This document shows, one piece after another, positions 1 through 6,097 of a stretch of DNA of 6,532 bases. The notes below the pieces were generated by a model. That model did no database searches. It was not told the origin of the DNA and worked only from the letters and a program-made list of their open reading frames with translations. Each line of letters begins with the position of its first letter. The first letter of the stretch is position 1. A program made the position numbers and the translations under genes. The stretch covers positions 1 through 6,532 of the forward strand of contig CAZOIK010000205.1 of the NCBI GenBank assembly GCA_964579765.1, read 5' to 3'. The stretch is from DATNBT01 sp964579765 (GTDB lineage: Bacteria > Acidobacteriota > Vicinamibacteria > Vicinamibacterales > CAVVIG01).

Positions 1-1
1 G

Positions 2-721
2 GTGTTCGCGCTGCCCGGCCGGCTGGCCGACGCGCGCAAGCGCAAGGTCGTCGTCGCGCTCGACGAGTTCCAGGCGATCGGCGCATTCAACGGCGGCTCC
101 GTCGAGCACGCGATGCGCGCCGCCGTGCAGCATCAGCGCGACGTCGGTTACGTGTTCGCGGGTTCGGAGCCGAGCCTGATGGAGCGCATGCTCGGGCCGA
201 AGCGGCCGTTCTACAAGGCCGGACCGGTCATGCGGCTCGACCGGATTCCCGCCGACGAATTCGCGGCGGCGATCGACGTCCGATTCAAACGATCGGGCAT
301 GAAACCCGACGACGGCCTGGGCGACGCGATTGTCGAGCTCGCCGGGAACCTGCCCTACGACGTGCAGCGCCTCGCCCACGAAACGTGGGACGAGGTCCGG
401 GCCGCGGGCGGACGGCGCGCGACCCTCGACCATCTGCATCAGGCGCTCACGCGCCTGCTCGGCGAACAGGAGACGATGTTCGAAGCGCTGTGGCAGCGGC
501 TGACGCTGCCGCAGCGCGCGGTGCTGCGCGCCGTCGTCGTCGAGGGCGGGCAGTCGGTGCTTTCGGAAGACGTGCGGACGCGTCACCGTCTCGGCGGCGC
601 ATCGACCATCCAGTCCGCCCTGAACGCGCTCGTCCGCGACGACGTGATCAGCCGCGAGGGGCGGCGCTACGCGGTGGTGGACTCACTGCTGCGGGAGTGG
701 GTCGCCCGGCATACGTTCTAG
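2..721 (+). CDS. ATPase_2-like AAA+ NTPase with C-terminal winged helix (5'-truncated)
   Basis: This is the C-terminal 239 residues of an ATP-binding protein; the frame is open to the left edge, so the GTG at 2 is probably an internal valine and the Walker A part lies outside. A Walker B strand (VVVALDEF, acidic pair at visible residues 21-22) is followed by a sensor-1-like strand (YVFAGSEPSLM, 50-60). A lid-type helical region follows, with the motif GNLPYDVQRLAHETWDEV (115-132), typical of the archaeal-ATPase/ATPase_2 (COG1672-like) group. From about 160 to 235 there is a winged-helix fold: LTLPQRAVLRAVV, then STIQSALNALVRDDVI, then a wing ending YAVVDSLLREWV. Such proteins are NTPases that often carry DNA-binding or regulatory C-termini; the partner and role are unknown. 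It converges on the flavoprotein gene, leaving 64 bp between stop codons in which I see no clear terminator. The family call is good; a specific function cannot be given. Confidence 0.85.
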   Translation: MFALPGRLADARKRKVVVALDEFQAIGAFNGGSVEHAMRAAVQHQRDVGYVFAGSEPSLMERMLGPKRPFYKAGPVMRLDRIPADEFAAAIDVRFKRSGMKPDDGLGDAIVELAGNLPYDVQRLAHETWDEVRAAGGRRATLDHLHQALTRLLGEQETMFEALWQRLTLPQRAVLRAVVVEGGQSVLSEDVRTRHRLGGASTIQSALNALVRDDVISREGRRYAVVDSLLREWVARHTF

Positions 722-785
722 CACCGACACGGCGGCGAGGACAGACTCGACAGAATCGACGACAGCTTGACCGTCGCGGTTGTGC

Positions 786-2027
786 TCAATTCAGGTGCGT
801 CCACAAAAGCCGCGCCGCCAGTATCGGCGAGCGAGTCAGCATTCGCCGGCGCAGCGTCCGATAGCTCAAGCGGCCGACGACGAAGTCGAGCACCAGCCTC
901 GTCAGCGACGAATCGCGTCGAGCGCCGTCGATGAGCTGCAGGATCCGCCGCCGATCGGCGAACAGATACCGCTGGAGCCGCACGGAATCGCGGAGCTCGT
1001 CGCCGATTTCCGCGTCGCACGCGCGACGGTAGCGGTCGGCCACCGGCCGTGGATCGTCCGCGTGCGCCAGAATCGCGTCGGCCGCGAGCTCGCCGCTCAC
1101 CATCGCGTAGTAGATGCCCTCAGCCGTGAACCCGTTGACGAATCCGCCGGCGTCCCCGGCGAGCAACACCGCCCCGCGCCCCGGCCTGCGCAGCGGGCCG
1201 CCGACCGGAATCAGAAACGGCGTGAAGTTGTCCCGCACCGACTCGCCCTCCACGACGTGCCGGCGGCGCAGGTCGTCGACGAGCGCGCGCTGCAGATCGT
1301 ACGGCGACTCGTCGATGCGCTCCCGATAGTACGAGAGCACGTAGCCGATGCCGATGTTCACGTGATCGCGCTTCGGGAAGATGTAGGCGTACCCCTCGGC
1401 CGCCGCTCCGCCTGGCGGACGATGGCCTGCGGGCTCGTGGCCGTACGAGACCCAGAGCGCGGCGGGATCGAGGTCTCGCAGCGTCGAGCGCGGCGTCTCC
1501 TCCATCATGTCGAGCGCGACCGATCGCGCAGGCCACCCGGGGTTGATCCCGAGCCGCCGAGCGACGACGCTGTGGACGCCGTCGGCCGCGATCAGCATCG
1601 GGGCGCTGAACTCCCGGCCGTCGCGCGCCGTCACCGCCACGCCGTCCCGCGTTTCGCGCGCCTGTACGACGTCCACGCCGGTGACGAGCTCGGCGCCCGC
1701 CGCGACCGCCAGCGACACGAGCAGGTCGTCGAACTCCACACGGCGAATCATCAGCGCCGCGGGTCCGTCCGACTCGACGACCGTCGAGCGCCCGCCTGGG
1801 CCCTCGAGGTGCAGCCGGCGGACGGTATGCGTCGCGATGCGCCCCAGCTCGGGCTGAAGATACGGAAACCGGGACAGCACGCGGAGGCTGATGCCTCCGC
1901 CGCAGGGCTTCTGCCGCGGAAAGGGGCGGCGATCGAGCAGCCGGACGGCCTGTCCGGCCAGGGCGAGACGCCGTGCGGCCGTGGCGCCGGCCGGGCCGGC
2001 GCCGAGAACTAACGTCGAATGAGCCAC
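786..2027 (-). CDS. Geranylgeranyl-reductase-family FAD-dependent oxidoreductase
   Basis: With the GTG start at 2027 the protein has 413 residues. The N-terminus carries the FAD dinucleotide-binding motif GAGPAG (residues 9-14) with an acidic residue closing strand 2 (LLDRR, D32). Next comes the family signature KPCGGGIS (40-47), then ADGVHS (148-153). YAYIFPK (213-219) matches the YxWxFPK substrate-cavity motif with Tyr for Trp. The second FAD motif is AGDAGGFVNGFTAEG (290-304). Length and motif order fit the geranylgeranyl reductase family (TIGR02032 type), whose members reduce isoprenoid double bonds in chlorophyll side chains, menaquinones or archaeal lipids. No photosynthesis gene is nearby, so a quinone, polyprenyl carrier or other lipid substrate is more likely (inference). 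GTG 2027 was chosen because it sits just before the first beta strand. ATG 2060 would add 11 residues; ATG 2111 runs through the AT-rich divergent promoter island and is unlikely. No strong ribosome site is seen before any of them. The gene is divergent from the secreted-protein/radical SAM unit. Confidence 0.88.
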   Translation of the reverse strand: MAHSTLVLGAGPAGATAARRLALAGQAVRLLDRRPFPRQKPCGGGISLRVLSRFPYLQPELGRIATHTVRRLHLEGPGGRSTVVESDGPAALMIRRVEFDDLLVSLAVAAGAELVTGVDVVQARETRDGVAVTARDGREFSAPMLIAADGVHSVVARRLGINPGWPARSVALDMMEETPRSTLRDLDPAALWVSYGHEPAGHRPPGGAAAEGYAYIFPKRDHVNIGIGYVLSYYRERIDESPYDLQRALVDDLRRRHVVEGESVRDNFTPFLIPVGGPLRRPGRGAVLLAGDAGGFVNGFTAEGIYYAMVSGELAADAILAHADDPRPVADRYRRACDAEIGDELRDSVRLQRYLFADRRRILQLIDGARRDSSLTRLVLDFVVGRLSYRTLRRRMLTRSPILAARLLWTHLN

Positions 2028-2073
2028 TGGTCGGCACGCCGTCGCGGCGGGAAGCGCCATTTTAGCGCTGGAA

Positions 2074-2102
2074 TTCTCATAAAGCACAGATTTTGCTATA
2101 GT
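2074..2102 (+). promoter_or_regulatory. Probable sigma70-type extended -10 promoter
   Basis: A -35-like TTCTCA (2074-2079, four of six consensus bases) is followed, after a 17-bp spacer, by TATAGT (2097-2102, five of six) with the extended -10 element TG one base upstream (2094-2095). The element lies in a conspicuously AT-rich island (about 2059-2110) inside GC-rich DNA. It would start RNA near 2109, about 33 nt before the ATG at 2142. A second TATAGT-like string (2135-2140) abuts the start codon and is too close to serve it. The call is by eye; sigma specificity in this organism is unknown. The same island must also hold the promoter for the divergent flavoprotein gene, but no minus-strand -35/-10 pair is convincing. 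Confidence 0.5.
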
Positions 2103-2141
2103 TTTCGCCATTGTGCCGCCCCGTCTGGAGCGGATATAGTG

Positions 2142-2564
2142 ATGCCCGTGGCGCCGTCCATCTTTCGAAAAGCAGCAACGGTCATTGCGTTCGCGCTGCC
2201 GTGCCTGCTTCTCGTGTCAACGGCGGATGCCTCGCCCGTGCGAAAGGCGCACGGCCGGACGCATCGCGCGGCCACGCGCCGCGTGGTCACGACGAAGCAG
2301 GCGTTTGCGCGTATTGCCAACCACCAGCCCGAACGTCGCGTCATCCGCCATCCGCTGCCGCGGCTCAAGGGCACGCATGGCGCACCCGAGACACGCGATC
2401 ACGACGCCGCCATTCAAACCAGCGGCTCGCCGGCGAGCACGGCGCCCCAGCACGACGCGCCGTCGCTGCAGCCGCTCGAACTGCTCCTCCAGGTTCAAGC
2501 CCAACTCCCGAGTCATGACGGGTTCGCGCCCAGCGCTCCGCGCGCGCCGCCCGTGCATGGGTGA
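2142..2564 (+). CDS. Small secreted His/Arg/Pro-rich protein, unknown function
   Basis: I do not recognise this protein. From ATG 2142 it has 140 residues. The N-terminus is a typical Sec signal peptide: basic n-region (R9, K10), hydrophobic core at about 11-25, and an AxA-type cleavage site (ADA, 28-30, cut before S31). The mature part (about 110 residues) has no cysteine and is compositionally biased: rich in Arg and His at about 35-90, then Pro/Ala/Ser-rich with a short leucine-rich patch (LQPLELLLQVQAQL, 109-122). It looks largely disordered. The start is supported by GGAG at 2127-2130 and the promoter upstream; the in-frame GTG at 2139 is an alternative, and the frame extends further upstream but only through the promoter island. 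It precedes the radical SAM gene by 97 nt on the same strand and may be the first gene of that unit. It could be a periplasmic or surface protein; a wrongly called non-coding leader is less likely given the signal peptide. Confidence 0.6.
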   Translation: MPVAPSIFRKAATVIAFALPCLLLVSTADASPVRKAHGRTHRAATRRVVTTKQAFARIANHQPERRVIRHPLPRLKGTHGAPETRDHDAAIQTSGSPASTAPQHDAPSLQPLELLLQVQAQLPSHDGFAPSAPRAPPVHG

Positions 2565-2580
2565 CCGGCCGACGCACAAT

Positions 2581-2592
2581 GCGCGATCGCGC
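2581..2592. repeat. 12-bp perfect palindrome in intergenic gap
   Basis: The string GCGCGATCGCGC is a perfect palindrome in the 97-bp gap between the secreted-protein gene and the radical SAM gene. It contains GCGATCGC, the octamer known as HIP1 in cyanobacteria, but here there is one isolated copy. In DNA this GC-rich it may be chance. There is no T-run after it, so it is not an evident terminator. Confidence 0.3.
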
Positions 2593-2650
2593 GCGGACGC
2601 AGCCGGGACGGCGCGCGTCGGCGCGTCGATCCAACAAGGGCTCGTTACTT

Positions 2651-2655
2651 AGAGG
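2651..2655 (+). promoter_or_regulatory. Ribosome binding site of the radical SAM gene
   Basis: AGAGG lies 6 nt before the ATG at 2662 and is a good Shine-Dalgarno match. It fixes the start of the radical SAM protein: the next methionine would remove the first beta strand (MRVVLADL). It is the clearest ribosome site in the window. Confidence 0.6.
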
Positions 2656-2661
2656 TTACCC

Positions 2662-4059
2662 ATGCGGGTTGTACTCGCAGATTTGAAATCGAACCGCGGG
2701 TTCGTCAGCAAGGACACCGTGGTCGGCGGCTACGGATCGCGTCTGGATCCGTTTTCGCGCGTGACGCGCGCCGCCGCGTACGTCAAGAAGCAGTTCCACG
2801 ACGTGCCCAGCGTGCACATGGCGTATCTGGCCGCCATCCTGGCGCGTGCCGGACACGAGGTGAAGTGGACGCGCAACGAGCTGACGGACGGCGACGTCGC
2901 GCTGGTCTTGTCGTCGCTCGTGGACTACAAGAACGAAACGAAGTGGGCGGACGAGATGCGCGCCCGCGGCGTCAAAGTGGGCTTCGTCGGCATCACCGCG
3001 TCGAAGATGCCGGAGCTCTTCAAGGACCACTGCGACTTCATCCTCAACGGCGAACCCGAAGCCGGCGTCATGCGTCTCGCGCAGGGCGTCATCCCGTCGG
3101 GCGTCGTCGTGTCGGAGGCGATCAACGATCTCGACTCGCTGCCGTTTCCGCGATGGGATCTGGTCACCGAAGACCGCAGCCGGAAATTCGGCATCAAGTG
3201 GTCGTCGCGCCCGGTCGGCGGCGGCTATCCGCTGCTGGCGAGCCGGGGGTGCCCGGAGTTCTGCACCTACTGCCCGCATCGGATCCTCGCCGGCTATCGC
3301 GCGCGGTCGATCAAGAACATCGTGGACGAGATCGAGCGCCTGTGCGACCAGGTGCGTGAGCCGTACGTCATCTTCCGCGACCCGCTGTTCAGCGAACAGC
3401 GCGACCGCTGCGTCGAGCTCTGCGACGAGATCGAGCGCCGCGGCCTCAAGATCACGTTCGAAGCGGAGACGCGCCTCGACCGGCTGGACGTCGAGCTGCT
3501 CGATCGGCTCTACCGGGCGGGCTTCCGCGCGATGAGCTTCGGCGTCGAGTCGCTGGATCCGGCGACGCTCAAGAAGTCGGGACGCCGCCCGATTCCCCAG
3601 GAGCACCAGCGGCAGATGATCGCGCACTGCCAGAAGCTCGGCATCGTCACGGCCGGGTTCTACGTCCTCGGCTTCCTGCAGGACACGTGGGACTCGATTG
3701 CGGCGACGATCGACTACTCGATCGATCTTGGCTCGACGTTCGCGCAGTTCAAGATCCTGACGCCGTATCCCGGCACGCCGATGTTCAAGCAGATCGAGCC
3801 GCTGCTCGTCGAGACCGACTGGGAGAAGTTCGACGGCTACACGCCGACCTTCAAGCACCCCCACATGTCGGCGTTCGAGATGAAGTACCTGCTCGGCTCG
3901 GCCTACAAGCGGTACTACATGCGGCCGTCGTATCTGGCGAACTTCCTGAAGATTCAGAACGCATCCGTTCGTGAATGGGTCAGCCGGATGGATCAGCGCG
4001 TCAGGGACCACCATTCTCGAGAGGAAATGGCCGACGTCGCTCGTACCGTTGCATGCTGA
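2662..4059 (+). CDS. B12-binding-like domain / radical SAM protein
   Basis: This 465-residue protein has two parts. Residues 1-150 resemble the Rossmann-like cobalamin-binding domain of B12-type radical SAM enzymes: an N-terminal strand, the HMAYLAAILARAGHEV helix/strand (52-67), a GFVGITASKMPELF strand (107-120) and the usual exit FILNGEPEAGVMRLA (126-140). The cobalamin-ligating DxHxxG motif is not visible. The catalytic domain starts at about 190, with the [4Fe-4S] motif CxxxCxxC at C197, C201 and C204 within RGCPEFCTYCPH. It continues with VIFRDPLFS (236-244), FEAETRLDRL (266-275), MSFGVESLDP (291-300), AGFYVLGFLQDT (331-342) and LTPYPGTPMF (366-375), the Elp3/MiaB-type SAM core layout. 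Such enzymes cleave S-adenosylmethionine to a 5'-deoxyadenosyl radical, or methylate unactivated carbons through cobalamin. The substrate is unknown. The gene overlaps the aminotransferase by 7 nt, so the two probably act in one pathway. The C-terminus (405-465) is helical. Confidence 0.9.
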   Translation: MRVVLADLKSNRGFVSKDTVVGGYGSRLDPFSRVTRAAAYVKKQFHDVPSVHMAYLAAILARAGHEVKWTRNELTDGDVALVLSSLVDYKNETKWADEMRARGVKVGFVGITASKMPELFKDHCDFILNGEPEAGVMRLAQGVIPSGVVVSEAINDLDSLPFPRWDLVTEDRSRKFGIKWSSRPVGGGYPLLASRGCPEFCTYCPHRILAGYRARSIKNIVDEIERLCDQVREPYVIFRDPLFSEQRDRCVELCDEIERRGLKITFEAETRLDRLDVELLDRLYRAGFRAMSFGVESLDPATLKKSGRRPIPQEHQRQMIAHCQKLGIVTAGFYVLGFLQDTWDSIAATIDYSIDLGSTFAQFKILTPYPGTPMFKQIEPLLVETDWEKFDGYTPTFKHPHMSAFEMKYLLGSAYKRYYMRPSYLANFLKIQNASVREWVSRMDQRVRDHHSREEMADVARTVAC

Positions 4060-5309
4060 CGGCCATCTCGCGCTATGGCGCGCGAGTCCTCGACACCACC
4101 GAAGACATCGCCGCGGGCTGCAAGGCCCGCGGCGAGTTCATCCAGGGCCCCCAGATCGCAGAGTTCGAAGCGGCGTTCGCCCATCGGCACGGGATGGAGC
4201 CGCCCCACGCCGTCACCGCCTCGTACGGGCGGATCGCGTTCTACCACATCCTCAAGGCGCTCGACTTTCCGCCCGGGTCTGAAATCGTTCTGCCGGCGCT
4301 CACGTTCTGGGTGATGCCGGCGATTGCGAAGGTCGCCGGCCTGAACGTCGTGTTCGCGGACGTCGATCCGGCGACGTTCACGATGGACCCGTCGGCGCTC
4401 GAGCGCGCCATCGGCCCGAATACGCGGGCGGTCGTGCCGACGCACCTCTACGGCCTGCCGTGCGACATGGACGCGATTCTCGGCATCGCGCGAAAGCACA
4501 ACCTGCGCGTCGTCGAGGACTGCGCCCACGCGCTCGGCGCGACGTACGACGGCCGTCCGGTCGGCACGCTCGGCGACGCCGCGATCTTCAGCTTTCAGAC
4601 CCTGAAGCCGCTGAACCTGTACGGCGGCGGGCTCGCGCTCGTGCGCGACCCGCAGGTGGCGGCGCGCGTGCGGGCGCTCGCGTACGCGGAGCCGTGGCCC
4701 GACGAGAAGCGCGTCACGAACCGGCTGCTCGTCGGACGGCTGCAGCGGATCTTCATCAAGCCGTGGGTCTTCACGATCAGCGCGTTTCCGATCCTGTGGG
4801 TGTCCGCCCTGATCGACGCGAACCCTGACGTGTATCTGTGGGAGAAAATTCGGCCGCTCTCGCCGCTGCCCGACGTCTACACCGAGCGCTTTCCCAACGT
4901 GCAGGCCGCCATCGGCCTGGCCGCGCTCGAGAAGCTCGACGAGTGGACCGATGAGACGCGGCGGCACGCGCACATGATGGATCGTGCGCTCGGCGACATC
5001 CCCGGCATCACCATCCCGCAGGTGCCGTCCAAGCGCACGCACGTCTACTATCAATACTGCGTGTACGGACCGCAGCGCGACGAGCTGGTCGTCAAGTGCG
5101 TGCGCCGCGGCATCGACATCGAGACCCTGCACGTGGACGTCTGCCCCGAGCTCGAGATGTTTGCCGACTCGCGCGTCGAACCGGCCGGCGTGCCAGGCGC
5201 GACCACAGCCGCCGGCGCAATGCAGATTCCCGTGTACTCGTCGCTCACGGACGCGCAGGTGGCGCGCGTCGCCAAAGTGGTGCGCCGCGTGCTCCAAGCC
5301 AGTACGTAG
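4053..5309 (+). CDS. DegT/DnrJ/EryC1/StrS-family PLP aminotransferase
   Basis: From ATG 4053 the protein has 418 residues and the domain plan of sugar-type aminotransferases. It shows the EFIQGPQIAEFEAAFAHRHG entry helix (28-47), a cofactor-phosphate loop region near TASYGRIAFYHILKAL (55-70) and PALTFWVMPAIA (81-92). VVEDCAHALGA (153-163) has the pyridine-binding Asp at D156. IFSFQTLKPLN (178-188) has K185 as the expected Schiff-base lysine, and GGG follows (191-193). These enzymes usually transfer an amino group to a keto-sugar nucleotide. An unusual insertion at about 236-265 (PWVFTISAFPILWVSALI and on) is strongly hydrophobic and could anchor the enzyme to the membrane or line a lipid pocket (inference). 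The start is the ATG overlapping the radical SAM stop (ATGCTGA). Upstream in-frame codons from 3975 would lie inside the radical SAM gene and give non-conserved-looking sequence. The stop codon shares its last base with the DedA start. Some family members act as dehydratases; the lysine argues for PLP aldimine chemistry here. Confidence 0.9.
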   Translation: MLTAISRYGARVLDTTEDIAAGCKARGEFIQGPQIAEFEAAFAHRHGMEPPHAVTASYGRIAFYHILKALDFPPGSEIVLPALTFWVMPAIAKVAGLNVVFADVDPATFTMDPSALERAIGPNTRAVVPTHLYGLPCDMDAILGIARKHNLRVVEDCAHALGATYDGRPVGTLGDAAIFSFQTLKPLNLYGGGLALVRDPQVAARVRALAYAEPWPDEKRVTNRLLVGRLQRIFIKPWVFTISAFPILWVSALIDANPDVYLWEKIRPLSPLPDVYTERFPNVQAAIGLAALEKLDEWTDETRRHAHMMDRALGDIPGITIPQVPSKRTHVYYQYCVYGPQRDELVVKCVRRGIDIETLHVDVCPELEMFADSRVEPAGVPGATTAAGAMQIPVYSSLTDAQVARVAKVVRRVLQAST

Positions 5310-5827
5310 TGCTCGCCTACCTCCCCATCTACTTCTTCGCCATCCTCGAAGGCGAGATCTATTACATCGCCATGTGCGTCGCGGCGGCGGCGGGCAAGCT
5401 GCAGTGGCAGTTCGTGTGGATTGCCGGCGCGCTCGGCGGCGCGACGGGCGATCAGTTCTGGTTCTATCTGCTGCGCGGCCGCATCCACTGGCTCGACCGG
5501 TATCCGTGGATGGCGCGGCGTCGCGACGCGGTGGTTCATCGCCTGCGCGAGAAGCAGACGCTCATCCTGCTGATCAGCCGTTTTCTGCCGGGGCTGCGCA
5601 CGGCGATTCCGATCGCGTCGGCCTACGCGGGCGTCCGGCCGCTGCGCTTCTCGTCGCTGAACCTCGCGAGCGCGTTTCTCTGGGCCGGCGCCATCATGTT
5701 CGTCGTGACGAAGCTCGGCCCCGAGGCGATGGACCGCGTCGGCCTGCACGGCTGGTGGGGCGCACTGGTCCCCGCGGCCCTCGTGTTGCTCTTCTTCAAC
5801 TGGCTGGGACGTCCGCGCAAGCCCTGA
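5309..5827 (+). CDS. DedA-family (VTT domain) membrane protein
   Basis: From GTG 5309 the protein has 172 residues with several hydrophobic segments: about 2-28, 34-54, 84-108, 117-133 and 148-165. Conserved DedA features are in order: an acidic re-entrant start (AILEGEIYYIAM, E14 and E16), GALGGATGDQFWFYLLRGR (40-58), and RFLPGLRTAIPIASAYAG (91-108). The arginine pair R91/R97 has the spacing of the arginines reported as essential in E. coli YqjA. DedA proteins sit in the cytoplasmic membrane; members have been linked to flipping of undecaprenyl phosphate or phospholipids and to proton-dependent homeostasis. The GTG overlaps the aminotransferase stop (TAGTG), implying coupled translation; no Shine-Dalgarno is visible. 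An open frame continues upstream to 5096, but that part is a shifted reading of the aminotransferase. At 172 residues it is somewhat shorter than common DedA proteins (about 200), mainly at the N-terminus. Being third in the rSAM-aminotransferase run, it may move a lipid-linked product (inference). Confidence 0.88.
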   Translation: MLAYLPIYFFAILEGEIYYIAMCVAAAAGKLQWQFVWIAGALGGATGDQFWFYLLRGRIHWLDRYPWMARRRDAVVHRLREKQTLILLISRFLPGLRTAIPIASAYAGVRPLRFSSLNLASAFLWAGAIMFVVTKLGPEAMDRVGLHGWWGALVPAALVLLFFNWLGRPRKP

Positions 5828-5830
5828 AGC

Positions 5831-5861
5831 GTGTAGTGCGGACCGTCACTACACATTTTGT
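5831..5861 (+). terminator. Likely intrinsic terminator of the DedA operon
   Basis: Three bases after the DedA stop codon, GTGTAGTG (5831-5838) pairs perfectly with CACTACAC (5847-5854). The enclosed bases contain a further CGG/CCG pairing around one A. A short T-run (ATTTTGT, 5855-5861) follows directly. An 8-bp stem with a T-run at the 3' end of an operon is the expected form. The T-run is only four bases, so efficiency may be modest. Confidence 0.65.
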
Positions 5862-5876
5862 CCTCATCCGAGGACA
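5859..5876. repeat. 7-bp inverted repeat downstream of the terminator
   Basis: TGTCCTC (5859-5865) and GAGGACA (5870-5876) are perfect inverted copies around the tetraloop ATCC. The left arm begins in the T-run of the preceding terminator and the repeat array starts 10 bp further on. No T-run follows on either strand, so it is not a clear terminator for the convergent amidohydrolase. It could be an alternative RNA fold or a palindromic protein site. Confidence 0.45.
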
Positions 5877-5886
5877 GATTGCCCGC

Positions 5887-6097
5887 GTGCGAGCTCCCGT
5901 AAGCCGCATGCGAGCTCCCGTAAGCCGCGTGCAAGCTCCCCTATGTCACGTGCAAGGTCCTGTATGCCACATTGCGAGCTCCCGTATGTCACGTGCAAGC
6001 TCTCGTATGCCGCGTGCAAGCTCCCGTATGCCACGTGCGAGCTCCTGTATGCCACGTGCGAGCTGGCGTATGTCACGTGCGAGCTGCCGGTTGTCGC
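5887..6097. repeat. Array of ten 21-bp tandem repeats (minisatellite-like)
   Basis: Ten head-to-tail units fill this stretch. The consensus reads GTGCRAGCTC followed by CCGTATGYCRC, 21 bp in all. Units start at 5887, 5908, 5929, 5950, 5971, 5993, 6014, 6035, 6056 and 6077. The unit at 5971 has one extra T (22 bp). Most differences between units are transitions at a few positions. The two leftmost units share TAAGCCGC and are nearly identical, and the last units drift (GGC or GCC for CCC). Bases 6098-6118 look like a decayed eleventh copy. Several units carry GAGCTC, and many junctions create CACGTG, both perfect 6-bp palindromes. The array lies between the convergent DedA and amidohydrolase genes. 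A 21-bp period keeps reading frames open on both strands apart from the 22-bp unit, but the resulting heptad peptides lack convincing starts, so I treat it as non-coding. Confidence 0.92.

Noticed and set aside
741..767. Short GACAGA-like near-repeats between the two convergent stop codons
   Set aside because: Only three imperfect 9-bp copies, with no hairpin or T-run; compatible with chance.
780..2012. 410-codon plus-strand open frame opposite the flavoprotein gene
   Set aside because: It is rich in Arg/His/Val/Asp with no domain pattern, and it lies fully antisense to a gene with clear FAD motifs. It is a shadow frame of GC-rich codons.
2656..4014. 452-codon minus-strand open frame opposite the radical SAM gene
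   Set aside because: The translation is a charged Arg/Asp/Val-rich string without motifs, while the plus strand has CxxxCxxC and the whole radical SAM core.
3993..5297. 434-codon minus-strand open frame opposite the aminotransferase gene
   Set aside because: Same antisense composition effect; the plus-strand frame carries the PLP lysine and aspartate motifs.
5887..6097. CRISPR array
   Set aside because: The units are directly adjacent with no unique spacers, are 21 bp long, and no cas gene is present.
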